64,000 nucleotides of DNA from Mesocentrotus franciscanus (lineage: Eukaryota > Echinodermata > Echinoidea > Camarodonta > Strongylocentrotidae), in assembly GCA_037976565.1 (NCBI GenBank), contig CP137680.1:31021694-31085693 (forward strand), in the 5' to 3' direction. The translations under genes were made by a program, and so were the position numbers. Shown in pieces: positions 26,350-39,237 of the stretch. The notes under the pieces are model-generated. The model had not been told where the DNA came from, did not search any database, and saw only the letters and a program-made list of their open reading frames with translations. How positions within the stretch are numbered: the first letter of the stretch is position 1; each line of letters opens with the position of its first letter.

Positions 26350-27466
26350 ACTCTGGGTTCAGACTAACACAATGCATTCACACAGCAATACGACAATGGT
26401 ACTGCTATACGATAAGTAATTACTTTTTTCCTAGTTTGAATGTTGTATGAAACGTCATAATTAGTGCTGTAATCAAACGTTTAACCGTCCGGTATCCGAC
26501 CGTCCATGGCACTATCCGTTTTGAATGTGACGGTTTCGTTTACCCGATTTTTTTTTTTTTAGTGTAAAAATTTCGGACAAATTTTACAATATAAATAATA
26601 GAATAAATATATCTTACAGTATTTTAATTTATTTATTCGGAAAATTACGAGAAAAAAATTGAACTTACTGAAAATAAACATTTATAAGAACAGTAATGGA
26701 ACGAGCCTGAGCTGCTATCTCTGTGTATTATAACATGTACATCGGTACATTCAATATGGCAGCCTTCATGAATCGCAACTTTAGACAACAACACTCGGCA
26801 AATCTTTAAAAATAATCAGTTTATGTCAAATTGAAATCATGATTCTTGTACAATTGCAAATAAAACACAAGTAAAGACGGAAATATGAATGTAAGTAATA
26901 TTTTTCTTGACGAATAGTTACGTTTTTATGTGAAATTAGTGCCGGTCGAAAGCAGTGTTTTTCATCAGAAGTGGTGGGCGAAAATCCCCGCGCTGGTCGG
27001 GCCGCCGCCCAGTGCCGACCACTATTCTTACAATCAGCGGCGACCTTGGCAAAAGTGAGTAATTTTCGTTTAACCGAAAACCGTCCGGTTTTGACTAGCG
27101 GTTAAACGGAATTGGAAATATCCGTGATGTTACAACACTAGTCATAATGAAACGTTGAATGGCAAAATGCATGTTTGAGTATCGTTTGAAATGAAAATCC
27201 AATAAAAAAATCAGGATCTTGTAGCCATATGAACATCGTATCGTACAAAATTTTATAAACTGGGCGGGGCTTATAGTAAGCAAGTACTTATGATTGGCCA
27301 GTTGTCCTGTCAATTGACCTCTTCAAAACCAGTTTCTTTATACAACGTTTCTTTATACAATTTTGTTTTCCAGTGTGAATGCTCCTATCGCTATACGATG
27401 ATTCTTTCTACATTTCTTGATACAGGTTTTGTATTAATCTACTATAGTCTGAACATGCTAATATAT
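26350..27466 (+). repeat. repeat family X, copy C (interrupted)
   Basis: The copy is bounded by GTTCAGACTA at the left and TAGTCTGAAC at the right, forming a 10-bp inverted end. Inside are AACTGGGCGGGGCTTATAGT and AATTGACCTCTTCAAAACC. It is split at 26,461 by the hAT-like element. Without that insert it is about 430 bp. Confidence 0.8.
26462..27140. mobile_element. hAT-like non-autonomous transposon
   Basis: The 679-bp insert has terminal inverted repeats TAGTGCTGTAAT and GTTACAACACTA (TAGTG-C/T-TGTAA). It is flanked by perfect 8-bp duplications GTCATAAT at 26454-26461 and 27141-27148. The 8-bp duplication and the TG-TAA ends are hallmarks of the hAT superfamily. Subterminal GTTTAACCG/CGGTTAAAC words repeat in inverted orientation. 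The interior is locally GC-rich (GGTCGGGCCGCCGCCC) and has no transposase frame. Confidence 0.92.
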
Positions 27467-27990
27467 TCATGATGACAACACATGACAGTTATTCAAATAT
27501 GCTAAGGCTGACCATTAATTATAACAGAGCTAATAACAAAGTCAATGAATGTAGAGACATGGTCTAGTATTGTTTGGGTAAGGGCTCTTCTGTTGTGCAT
27601 GCATGTCTGTATTATGTATGGGACATAAGGACACAAGTGCTTATTTACCAACACTCAAACAAGTAGACAAAAGATAGACTTGTAATAAGGTAACTCAATT
27701 CCAGCTTACGGAATTGTCCTACTCACATTGAGCATTCATTTACCGGTAGCTAATCAGTAATTAATTAACTTTTTACCTTAATAGTAGACATAAGAAGGGG
27801 TTGTATTGGTCCTAAAACCACAATTTATGAATTCAAGCTTGTTAGAATGTTACATAATGACTTCAGTCTTCAAACACAGCTATACAAACTAGTACTAATA
27901 CATGTACAAACTACCCTCGTTTGCATAAAAATAATCAAATGATCTGAATATATTCCCTGTCAAATCTACGACCCCCATTCATGGTACAGA

Positions 27991-28308
27991 GAAGAAGAAG
28001 AAGAAGAAGAAGAAGAAGAAGAAGAAGAAGAAGAAGAAGAAGAAGAAGAAGAAGAAGAAGAAGAAGAAGAAGAAGAAGAAGAAGAAGAAGAAGAAGAAGA
28101 AGAAGAAGAAGAAGAAGAAGAAGAAGAAGAAGAAGAAGAAGAAGAAGAAGAAGAAGAAGAAGAAGAAGAAGAAGAAGAAGAAGAAGAAGAAGAAGAAGAA
28201 GAAGAAGAAGAAGAAGAAGAAGAAGAAGAAGAAGAAGAAGAAGAAGAAGAAGAAGAAGAAGAAGAAGAAGAAGAAGAAGAAGAAGAAGAAGAAGAAGAAG
28301 AAGAAGAA
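27991..28308. repeat. (GAA)n tract, about 106 pure units
   Basis: This is an uninterrupted GAA run of about 318 bp, ending in a poly-A stretch before CAGACC. GAA/TTC tracts of this length can form triplex and sticky DNA. Long poly-Arg, poly-Leu and poly-Phe frames through it are artefacts. Confidence 0.98.
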
Positions 28309-30344
28309 AAAAAAAAAACAGACCAATGTGAGTTTTGTTGCTAACTGTATTTGGTAGGCATAGACCATAGACCACTTGTATTGTACAGTATGATAAGTTT
28401 CTATCAAAGTCCATCTTACAAGCAGGTGGGTACTTACAGCCTTTTGCCGCACATGGCCGTAGGGGTTCTGACTGTCTACTATGCATACAAAACAGACCAT
28501 AGGACCAGACGAATTAAATCAATACACGCTAATGGATCGACTGGTCTATCTTGTGCAAAGTTCATCATTATTCTCAAGGTTCCTTCGAGGCATATGCACG
28601 TGCTTCTAAAATTCAATATCTCATTAAAGGGAAAACCTTCTCCATTAAACAAAAGGCTTGTATGGATTTTACATGTACAGGTGGATCATATTGCTTTTAA
28701 AATTAATTACATGTACCAATAAATGAAAAAATTGCTATTTCCTCTTCGATCCTTTTCCTTTTAAAAGGCTGTATGATTAATTATTATTATTATCATTTTC
28801 TGAGAGTGAGTGTTTGCATTAGATGATGTAACATGATGATTATGTAATCTAGCTCTCTGGTTATATTTAGCCTGATGATTCATGCTGGTAAAAGATTACT
28901 GGTACACTACGCGTATCTGACTGACAATGACCAGGTTGATGTGGTTTATGTGGTTTATGTGCTCTAAATTACAGTCACTTAAGAAGATATATAAACTTCG
29001 CTGAAACTTTGATGATTAACAACCAGAAAGAATCACCTCTTGTAGGAGCTGAACTTTTCTTCTTTCTAGTATCAAGGAAATTAACTATTTGAAACGTGGG
29101 CAAAACGGAAATGGGTTGTGGTAATTAATATGATGTGTCTTACACAACTGGTGCCTCTAAAAAAACCTCTGCCAAAATGTGACAGATTCCATGGAACAGG
29201 CTCTCATGAATTTCCTCTGGTCTTGACTCAACATGTATGATATGGTCTGTTTGGAGTTATAGGGGCGTTAACTCATTTACTTTAACACTTAACACCCTTT
29301 TGCTCTTTAACAAATGAAATGATGTCATCCTTTCATTCCACATGGAAGGTTGTACATGATGGATTCCTACACATTTTTTCCATTGTACAACATGACCTAT
29401 ATTACACGCATAATTCCGGCTGTAGCTAAGTGTAGCCGTGCATGATCATGAAAACACAAGTCAATAACCAACACACTGAATTCACATGAAACATATTTCC
29501 CTCAAATTAAATTTATATAGAGAGAGAGATTACACATTTCTAATGCCATTGCAGCAATGCATATATTATATCAACATAACCTGTAAGTACCCAGTTTACA
29601 TCACGATTTGAAATGGTACCTTGATCACAAGTCTTAATAACAATTTATTGTTAATCAGTATGGCATCCACCTTTTTTCATCCATGTCAAAACCGATGTAT
29701 TTTTCTCTTAAGATGATGAATAAAATAACTTATTTATAATATATGACTAGAAGGGAAAAGGTCACAATTAAATCCCTTTCTGATGGCATTGTGAAGCATT
29801 TAATAGATAACACATGATCTAGACCATCTTCATGGCATGATAAGATTTTCTTGCAGACATGTGAACCTTTAAAGAAAGGTCAAACGAATTACATTACCAT
29901 CTCTTTCATTTCCATCTCCAATCCTCTCTAGCCTCAGATGTCTTAGGGACTCTCACGCATGCCTAGCGCTCTCAAAGTACATCATAGAAGTGAAGCAAAT
30001 TTGGGATGTCACATCTTTCATTATTTAGTGTCCCTACAGATACGTCTTGTGCAAATGATGTGAGACCAGGCAACAAATTATTTACCATGATGCTCTCGCA
30101 AGCCTTTCAGAGACAGGTTATACAATAAACACAATAGCAACCGCTTTAGAAATATCAACTGAATGCAATTTCAATAACCTGGTGCGTCATCTATTGAAAT
30201 GTGTGAACATGACAGTGACGTATTATGCAATCCGAACATGATTTCTATGGGACATATACTGTAATAGGGTATTCAAATTGCCCCAAGTGTTGATAATATT
30301 TCATAAATTGTATAAAGTGTATATTTCATAAATACTATCATCAC
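28309..30344. other. no gene seen
   Basis: A 123-codon frame at 28,351-28,722 has no recognisable domain, and its codon use is unremarkable. No repeat boundaries seen. Confidence 0.4.
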
Positions 30345-30545
30345 CAGGGGCGGGATCCAGGGGGGAGCGTGGGGGGTGCACAAAAGCTAAGAAATATTCA
30401 CATAAATGTTCAGTTTACGCATTCAGAAATGCCTCAGAATGTACCATAGAGCAAGGTTCAAAAATGCTGTAAAGGCTTCGCGCTTGCAATTTCATACATT
30501 TCACACCCCGCACCTTTTTTGGAAAATCCTTGATCCGTCCGTGAT
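30345..30545. mobile_element. GGATCC-ended dispersed repeat
   Basis: AGGGGCGGGATCCAGG at the left and the complement of CCTTGATCCGTCCGTG at the right are inverted ends. The interior has GCCTCAGAATGTACCATAGA and TTTCACACCCCGCACC, a layout I associate with a widespread marine invertebrate repeat ending in GGATCCG. No coding capacity. Confidence 0.6.
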
Positions 30546-32457
30546 CACATGTTTATCAATAACTAATAAATATACATTTATCATAAAGCAATGTCTTCAT
30601 TAATTCACTGACATTCAGGATTGATCAGAAACAGTCTTGATAAAATAATAAGACTTTTAAATCTTACATTTGTGAATCTTGTGGGCACATTGTGTGCCTC
30701 TTCCACAACGTGGTTATAATACATGCTTTTTTCTATGATTTTTGCTCTCATAAGAAAAGGATTTTAAAGCCAGTTTAAACCTGCTATCAACCAGGTGACC
30801 TATGGCTATGGATGGTGTCTGAAGGAATGTCATAACATTTACTATCATTAAACTGAGATGTCCCTTTAAAAAGGACCTCTCTTCTCAACTACCACTCATA
30901 TATTCATTGAAATGGGGAGTGGGTAAACTGCTCTTATATGACTCTAGACTCTAGAGTGTAAACATGAACAACACCAAAATACATGTACATCTTGTAGGTA
31001 AGAAAATAATACCATGATAGCAAAATATGTTTCTAAATCTCCTTATCTCTTGCCTTCTCACTTTAAATCATCACTACTATTGTAAAATGTTAGAAAGAGT
31101 ATCATGTATGTAGATAGTTATTTGAAAGACCTATGTTTGTGGATTTTAAATTCAAATTTGAGTTCAATTCCCTCACTTATTAGTTGAATCACAAGCACAG
31201 AACAACGATATGGTTCTGCAGTAAACATCTTACAGAGAATGTAAGTCTGCTCATACTCCAGTATTTCGTAGTACTATATTCTATAAGTTGTTTGATGTGA
31301 TACTCACGAGCTCTGTACTGTTCACCTACATGTACCCTATGTTTAGATGTAGATGGCTGATGCAGTAAAAATATTGATATTAACTCGACTTCATAATTTT
31401 CATATTTAGTACTAATAGTAATGTAGTCGTAATAAGTACAGTAGTACATGTAGTAATGAATAGCCAATTACTACTGGTATGAGTATTAATAGGTCTATTT
31501 AATCCATAGGCTTTTAAAATGTAAAGTCTTAAAGTTTACCTCATTTGAGTCATATAACTTAACACATATCAGAGGTCAAGATCATTGTTTACAAACCAAT
31601 AGTCCCTGCACAAACATTCTAACTTCCTGATGGACAGAAATTTACTCCTATCAAAGATTTTATCATCAGACAAAAAGCATTTAGCACTCTTGTAGAACCC
31701 TTTATCAAATGACCATCAAATGCCAGAGTTACTAGTTATTAAGCTATGTTCACATGAGACCATCAGAGTTTTAAACTTCAAGTTTGAAAAATCTAAAAAG
31801 TTATTCAACGATCCACTAACGACAACGCAGGTTCGTATGGGTAAAATACAAGCTAGGCAAAAGTTTATCGTTTATCGTTTATCCTGCAGTAGATTGGTTG
31901 TTTGCACCAGTAAAATAAAAACAAACGCACAAAAACTTACTGGGCATCATCTTCGATAAAAAACGCAACTCCCATTTGCACATACCGGTAGTGACCTGTG
32001 TAAGCACATGGTGTCAGGCCTACTTACATGTACATGTACCAGGGAGATCATCTCCCTGCATGTACCTTGATGTCCTTATCTTTCTATGCTCATTACTCAG
32101 CCACTATACATTTTCTACCAAAATTGTTTGGCTCATGCCATTTATTTATATTCTTGAACATTTAGTGTAAGTTTCCTTGGATTCTGTGAGAATTTGTTTT
32201 CTATAATTACCAGAACTCAAGTTTATCTTTAACTACGTGAAGACAAACCTCAAAATTTAAAACTACAACCAAAGTTTAAAGAGAAGGTTCATTGACTTTT
32301 AAAACTAACTTTATTGTCATTATTGCAAAGGTGACACTTTGATTGGACAAGTTTATCAAAATTCAATGCTTGGAAACATTCGAAGTAATGATTATTATCA
32401 ATTACAAAATGCTTAAATATAGCACCTGAAAAGCTCTCCAATCGCTGCTGAGATGTG

Positions 32458-32465
32458 TGACGTCA
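32458..32465. promoter_or_regulatory. perfect CRE palindrome
   Basis: TGACGTCA is a full CREB/ATF binding site. It sits at the start of a repeat-free stretch (32.4-33.3 kb) with several CpGs (CCGCGCACGG, CACCGCGG). This might be a regulatory region; no exon is evident. Confidence 0.4.
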
Positions 32466-34622
32466 CATGTTGAACATGATTTGCACAAGCAGACGATGTC
32501 CCATGACATCTCACACATTTGCAGTGCCTGTGTTGTCATCTTCTCTTCAGGTATTTCTCTTACTTCACTACCGTCAGGCTAAATGTTTATTTCATTGTCT
32601 CACTCTTAACCCCGCGCACGGTATTATTTTGATGAAAAATGCAGCGATAAAAAAATAAAGGAGTCCGTCGCTTATAAACAAAATAAGACGCCATTGAATT
32701 TTCAGCTGCTTACACCGCGGTATGTTCGGCGTTTCAAGAGGGAACAAATGCCGTCCATGCTATCATTCCGGGGTTTTTTAATTTGAAAGTGTGGTTTCTT
32801 TGATTGCTCATTAACCCCTGTGTATTTACAAACAAAAGAAATTAGTCATCAACATCGGTTTCATATCCCTTTTTGAATGGTGTAAAATTCCATCACATTT
32901 ATATACGGTACACTAAACTCATTATAATTTGAGATATAATAGCATTGCAATTATGTTCATTCTTTATGGGATGTCGTCTGCTTGGGCAGGATATTGTGAC
33001 GGCATTAAAACATTGTTATTTTTCTGGTGAATCTCTCGCATATCCCAGATGCTACGGAGGTGGTTTTATTTGTATTTTTATAAATCACCCGATATGTAGT
33101 TGACCTAAAACTTGTACGATGGCCATCTGTTAGCTTACCAGTTTCTAGAGATACGTTATTTGCCATATTTGTGATTTTCTTTGAACGCCCACTTTAAAGT
33201 AAACGGACTGTCGTCTAGACCTTACTTTAGATTCATACAACCTTGCAATGACTTGTTTCAATACTAACTCCAGATCAATTGTGTTGATTTTGTGATAAGA
33301 AAGTGACCAAAGTAGGAATTAAGACAAGCAATTAAAGCATTTAGACAGTCTACATGAAGGTTGTATTGTCCAATCCATCAGGATTACATGACAGCTAAAG
33401 ATTAATAAAGACTAAATCTTTAAACTTATTCATTACTAATCTAGAATTCTTGTAGGCATAATCTCTGGGAAAGGATCGGTTTAGGATGTACATGTACTTT
33501 TCATAGAAAATCTAAAAAAATCCCCACTCATATAATCGTATTCATTCCAGGTGATCTTTAAATAATCTTATTCTTAAAAGATTAGGTGCACATACCTCAT
33601 TGAATACCTGTAACATGACTCATCGTTTGCAATTTACTCTTGATATAAAAAAAAACATGTAAGTAGGGTTATGGGACAAGACTATCATTCTTGAAAATAT
33701 GTCCCTTTCCATATAAAGCCACCAGATATACCTTTCTTTACCTAACTTTAATAGTAGATTACATCAGATGCACTCTACAACTAAGCATCAAGTCAATTAA
33801 ATCAGGGATTTACATGTACACTGTATGTAATTAAACATATTACATGTAGTTGTTTGTTGAATGTTCTTGGATCTTGGATTCAGTTCCTCCTAAATACTCC
33901 AAAGAAGAGTTTTGACTGGAGCTTGTGGAGGGTGGACAGTTAATTTGTGGAAAAAAGTTCTTTAAAGTAGCTGAGCGAAGAAATGTCACAAAATGTCACA
34001 AAATGGACAAATTATACATGTACTGAAAGCTTACACCAATATGAACACAAATCATCTGCTCTAAAGTATTATAAATATGGAAAGTGGAATAATAATCTCT
34101 CGAAATCAGGAAATTACATTTTATTATTGCATATTAAGCAAATTATGTAATGTAATACGAGGGGGTGAATCGTGCAGATCGATTTGTCCAAATATTCTTC
34201 CGTTTTGTGTAATTTGCTGTGAAGTTTTCGGTCATGGCTTGGCATGTGCAAGATGATTGGTGATTGCTGTTGAGTGTTGATAAATCGCGAGAGTCCCTTT
34301 GGCTTTGCTTTTTATGATGTCGTGCAGTTCCATTTATGGTGCATATATGTAATTGGTATTCGCAAGATATAATCTCACATCTATTCTTCTTTGTTTTTTT
34401 ATCCGTGAAATTTGCCAAAATAGCCCTACACTTTCTAAAAATTAGAAAATGTCTCGCCCAGTCGGTCACCCCAGTGCATGACGGATCGATCGCCAGTTCA
34501 GCGGGGCTGGTGCGGAGCGGCAGCTCGGCACAGCCAGTTCGAACTTGGGAATTTCATGGCGCTAATTTCGTATCCATTTTTGACCCGCAACTCCGGCGTG
34601 GAGATAGCCTACTAAAACATAC

Positions 34623-34717
34623 AAAAAATCAAATATATCACTGTCACTAGTTGTGGAGCTGTGCTCATCAACTTCGATATCTAAATTTAGTAAAACTTCT
34701 TCCTCAGGCTCGGACAT
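34623..34717 (-). CDS. candidate first coding exon, unknown acidic protein
   Basis: I do not recognise this protein. ATG at 34717-34715 has A at -3. It opens 31 codons of acidic sequence (MSEPEEEVLLNLDIEVDEHS, then an STTSDSD run) followed by TT|GTATGT, a strong 5' splice donor at 34,622. The ATG lies in a local CpG-richer island, with a CRE-like TGACGTAA upstream, which is what a first exon of a housekeeping-type gene looks like. An in-frame ATG further upstream (34,801) has a poorer, leader-like sequence. No second exon could be identified downstream on the minus strand, so this stays a hypothesis; it may also be a chance open frame in a CpG island. Confidence 0.35.
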
Positions 34718-34823
34718 TGTGATATTTCGCGTTCGACTGGCTTTTGTATACGCGTATAATGCATGCAGCGGACAGAGCTGTGTGAGGGGGCTTGGGAGCA
34801 CTCTCGCTCATGTGCCCAACCTA

Positions 34824-34831
34824 TTACGTCA
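34824..34831. promoter_or_regulatory. CRE-like promoter site
   Basis: TTACGTCA (TGACGTAA on the minus strand) lies about 107 bp upstream of the candidate ATG at 34,717, within a CpG-richer island. It is a plausible proximal promoter element for a minus-strand gene. Confidence 0.4.
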
Positions 34832-36906
34832 CACATCGTACCAGCGAACAGCAGGCTGATCGAGGGCGGAAAAAACGGGTAGCAAATTCATCATTTTTGA
34901 TAGCAGATAAGTCAATTCTGTAACAATTTTTGAAAAGTAAATATGAATTATTAGAAAGATTGTAACATTACCTTTGCAATGATACCAATATTATTTAGGA
35001 TAAAAGCATTTTAAAACCTTCGCTCTGGTACTTTAATAACCGCAGTTTTAAATGAAATGTTGGTAGATCTGCACAATCCTGGTAAGGAAGGATACTTTTA
35101 GCTATAGCAATCTTGTATTCCCCCAAGAAGAAAAAGCCATGGTAATTGTTGTGACTTGTCTCTTTAAGTTGCATCAATGCTGTATAAAATAAAGACGGTG
35201 AAGGCATTGCGAAACCATGACCAGTTCCTGTACGGATTCTGGGTTTCCCCTCTCCTTCAAACCACTCATCAATTAACAAAGTGGATGAAAAGGGTTTATT
35301 AAAACTTGAAAGGGATATCCCCAAATCTCAATCACTATGATACATACACATTGAGGCTAAAATTTCCCTGAAACTAAAGGTTGTTAGAAATTTAAAAATT
35401 ATTTGGTCTTACAAGTAAGCATCAGAAGTTCCACAAGATCAAATTCACCACAACCATTTGTCTTGTTTCCAAGAAGGTACATGTATAGTACACAAGACCA
35501 AGTTCATCAGTCTGAGTCTCATGGAACATCAGTCCAATGTGAACCTTTGGTCTTCTTAACCTCTGATCAATAGAAGTTACTGTATTTTGCATTACACTTT
35601 TAAAGCACTCGAAAATTGACTGAAGTAAGCATAAGAGTAAGAAAAGGATACATAGTAAAATGCTTTTGGATATACAAGTATTGGTACATGTATAACTTGC
35701 TCACTGCTCAGACATACATGTAATTTGTAAACCTCTGATGAACTGAAAATGTTTTGCATTACACTTTTAGAGCACTTGTTTATTTGAATGAAGAATGAAT
35801 TAACTCAACATATGAGTAAGAACAGATTCATTTGTACTTTGTAAAAAAAAGATATATATATCGGGTAGCTTGCTCAGACATAATATACATATGTATAAGT
35901 TTGAACAATTTTCTCATCAGATAAGATTGTATTTTTTTCCTTTCAATATGATTTTTGATCAATCCTTTGAATCAATTAGTTTGGTACAAGTTATACAACA
36001 AATGTCTGCACTGCAACTTGACCTGTCCCTTTAAGTTAAGTTGGATTCTGAGTCTCTCATAATAGAAAACATGACGAATTCCTCACCACTGCATATCATC
36101 ATGGAGCTTGAACTTCTCTCTTCAATTAGCGGCTCTCCGACCAGTCAGCTGTAATCAGTGAGAAATTTAGATACCAGCTGCTAAACGGTGTTTATTGTTA
36201 CACCATCTGCCTCCCCTATCTCAATAATCACTCTACAATACATTATGAGTTCATTCATAATCCATATCAGACCAATCCGTCTCATAACAATTCATTCTAT
36301 TCATTGGCATCCAGTGTAACAATACATATACCACAGACTAAGGGCTTTCATTATACCAAGGACCATCAGTACGTGTTTTCAGAACAAAAGTATTATCCTT
36401 GGTCACCCTTCACTATAACCTCTAAGACTTTGAGTGTGTTCGAAAGTACATCCATTCACATTTCTGTTGCAATCGTGCCATATGGTCTAGATCTTTAGAT
36501 CATGATATATTCCCTATATAAATATGTGATTTCTATTGATGTATCGCTCCAGAGTGATGGGGAGATCCATATATTGATACATGGTATTTGGTTTTCATGC
36601 GCACAATTAAATCTGCACATATTCGATGCAACACGTTTATCGTAAATGATTTTAGATAAATTGAGTGACCTCATAATGGCCATTAGTATTAAAGTTTGTT
36701 ACCTTAAAGTTCGCTTACTAAAGTACAATAGTTAAATGTGATCTCCATTTAAGAATTGAGCCATTTTACTTAGCTAAGCTAAATGCGAAGTAAAATACTG
36801 ACACAATTCTAGTATTGAATTGAATACGGCCCCAGAAGTTTATCTGATGAAAGAAGGACTACAGTATTCACAAATCAAACTAATATCATACACTCCATAC
36901 AGCATA

Positions 36907-37602
36907 TTAAAGGTACTATGTCCCATTTGCAGGCCCAAAAAATGAAAAGGTTAAATTCCAACAGCATTAGAAAGATAATATTAATTTTAGAACTTCCCTA
37001 AAAAAAGGGGGGCTTGAAAATGTCTTTAAGTGGGAAAATAACGACTATTAGTTGTCGAATCGACTTAGGAGCTATAGAGCCAGTAAGTAATAGTCTGATT
37101 TTTCAGACCATTGTACCGAATGGTCGTACGTTTTATGCTGCGCAAAGATTCAATCAGTTTAATTTTGGCCATTACAAGAAGTGGGTTATTGATGTAGACA
37201 AATGCTCATGTACCCTTTACAGCTCATTTTATGTATATTACCAAAGATGAAAAAAACAGTCAGTCACTCAATAGTGTCTGACAGTGAAGTCTAGCAAGTA
37301 AACAGGGGGGCATTTCATCAACATTTGTCCACCGACAACTGTCGGCGCCGACTAAATTTGACCAATCAGAGGCCTGGAAAATAGTCGGTGACAATAAAAT
37401 TGTCAGTGAAAATGATATTAGTCGGTGAAAACCACCGACTAATTGTTTCATGAAACGCCCCCCAGGTTTCCTTGCATAATTTGAATATTGGGACACTGCT
37501 AACGTTTAAATTTCACAGATAGGACAAACATGACATATTCATAATTCCTGCAAAGTTCTACAGAATTTGATGTTGGCTGCAAAAGGGACATAGTATCTTT
37601 AA
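36907..37602 (+). mobile_element. TTAA element, copy 1 (interrupted)
   Basis: The ends are TTAAAGGTACTATGTCCC and the complement of GGGACATAGTATCTTTAA. The copy is 539 bp without the insert at 37,306-37,462. It aligns along its length, reverse-complemented, with 47,240-47,782. No transposase; the 78-codon frame at 37,014 falls in element sequence. Confidence 0.92.
37306..37462. mobile_element. GGGGG/CCCCC-ended MITE nested in TTAA element
   Basis: GGGGGCATTTCATCAAC and the complement of TTTCATGAAACGCCCCC are the ends. The interior has several GTCGGTG/CACCGAC words. The uninterrupted copy near 47,365-47,380 reads AACAGGTTTCC (complement), so the insertion duplicated CAG. Confidence 0.9.
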
Positions 37603-37829
37603 ACTGTATTTAATCAATTTAATCTTGACAATGTGAGGTAAATAAAAATTCCTTGCATAATTTGAATATTAGGACACTGCTAACGTTTAAATTTCACAGA
37701 TAGGACATACATGACATATTCATAATTTCTGCAAAGTTCTACAGAATTTGATGTTGGCTGCAAAAGGGACATAGTATCTTTAAACTGTATTTAATCAATT
37801 TAATCTTGACAATGTGAGGAAAATAAAAA
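37468..37829 (+). repeat. 181-bp tandem duplication
   Basis: The stretch starting TTCCTTGCATAATTTGAATA at 37468 is repeated at 37649 with about 5 differences. The unit covers the last 135 bp of the TTAA element and about 46 bp of flank, so it arose after the transposon inserted. Confidence 0.93.
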
Positions 37830-38029
37830 CCACAAAAGGAACATTAATTAATTTAAGAAACAGGACAAATTGTTCTTCAGTATTTGAAGTAATGAAATAC
37901 AATAAACTTTAAATCTTCATACTGGTAACTGACCAATATTTTTAGATATACATGTATGCTAGCAAAATACTGTATAGAAGGTTAGAAATATGATTATCAA
38001 GTTGTATTTCAGAACATTTGTATAAACAG

Positions 38030-38078
38030 AGAGCAAGAGAGTGAGAGAGTGAGAGAGAGAGGGGGGAGAGAGAGCAAG
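38030..38078. repeat. (GA)n tract
   Basis: GAGA repeats with a GGGGGGAG interruption. Confidence 0.9.
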
Positions 38079-39237
38079 AAGGGGAAAAAATGGTTCCAGA
38101 CTAATCTAAATGTCAAGACATTTCAATCTAATTAGGGTGTCTTCTAAATAGGAAGGGGGTACAAGAGATCAAGGAAAAGACCTAATTAGATTAGAATAGA
38201 AATTAACAAATAAAACCAGTTCAAAGAGATGTCAAGTACCTGTGAGCAATCTGAATTTGGTCAAAGGTAGTGAGTTAACAATGGAGAGGGCTTGGTAAGA
38301 AAAGATTTCTCATTAATCACTGTGAGTGTACCGGGAAATATTAATCTCTTCTCGTAATATTAGCCATGCATGAATGATATGGTTTTATTAAATTTATTTC
38401 ACAAAATAAACCACTTATACAATAACAAACAAATTATGGAAATAAAGTATAACCTTGGCCGTAAACCATGTAAACCAATAGCATACATAGCAGATATAAC
38501 ATGCTCTGGCAGGCATGGTAGCTGTACATAATGAAAGGTAGATGTAGCATGATTGTGGGTGCTGATTGAGTCAGTACTATGGACTCTCCCTGGACCCAAC
38601 TGCGAATGTGAAAACATGCAAGAGAGTACGACAGCCTGAGGTATCTATGGTGAAACGTTCCTGGAGCTTTTTTTCCACAGCTCAAGCAGCCAGTATATAT
38701 AGCCTGGAAAAATTTCCTCCATAAAAGTTATCATGACCTTAGGACCTTAGGACCTTTACAAATACTTGGACAGACCACTCTCATTGCATGTCCATGGTCG
38801 AGGTGTGGCATTAGAACTGAATTCAAAACTATCTCACTATTTCTACTGTGTGAAAACACATATGTATGGCAAAAATACTGCGATGCAAAAACACACACTT
38901 CTACAAATACTATGATTGTAAAGAAAATGAAAAATAGGCCCTATAATCTGATTCTTCTACAGGACAAAGTAAGAATTTTTCAATTATGACACTTTAAATG
39001 TCGAGGCCTTTTAAGTTTAACATTATCTACTGATTTAGAGCATGGATGTTTTCATGCATAATGAAGATTTACAAACAAGAAAATAATGATTTGGAACTGA
39101 TCAATGCTCCCTACTTTCCTAGTCCAACCCATCATATCTGAAATCGGCCCAAACTGGGTCAGATTTGACGATTCCTTGAGAAAGAAATTAGTTCAAATTA
39201 CCACCATCAACAATACAATCTACAGTATACAGCATAA

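Larger units (their letters stand above)
34450..34870. promoter_or_regulatory. CpG-richer island
   Basis: This stretch is visibly richer in CG and GC words (GGATCGATCGCC, GCGGAGCGGCAGCTCGG, TACGCGTATA, GCGTTCG) than the surrounding AT-rich DNA, and it shows no inverted-repeat ends. A promoter or first-exon region is the simplest reading. Confidence 0.4.

Noticed and set aside
27935..28500. Long poly-Leu, poly-Phe and poly-Arg open frames
   Set aside because: They are translations of the GAA/TTC microsatellite in different frames and have no flanking exon evidence.
34143..34469. 108-codon minus-strand frame as exon 2 of the candidate gene at 34.7 kb
   Set aside because: No convincing acceptor in the right phase and no recognisable domain.
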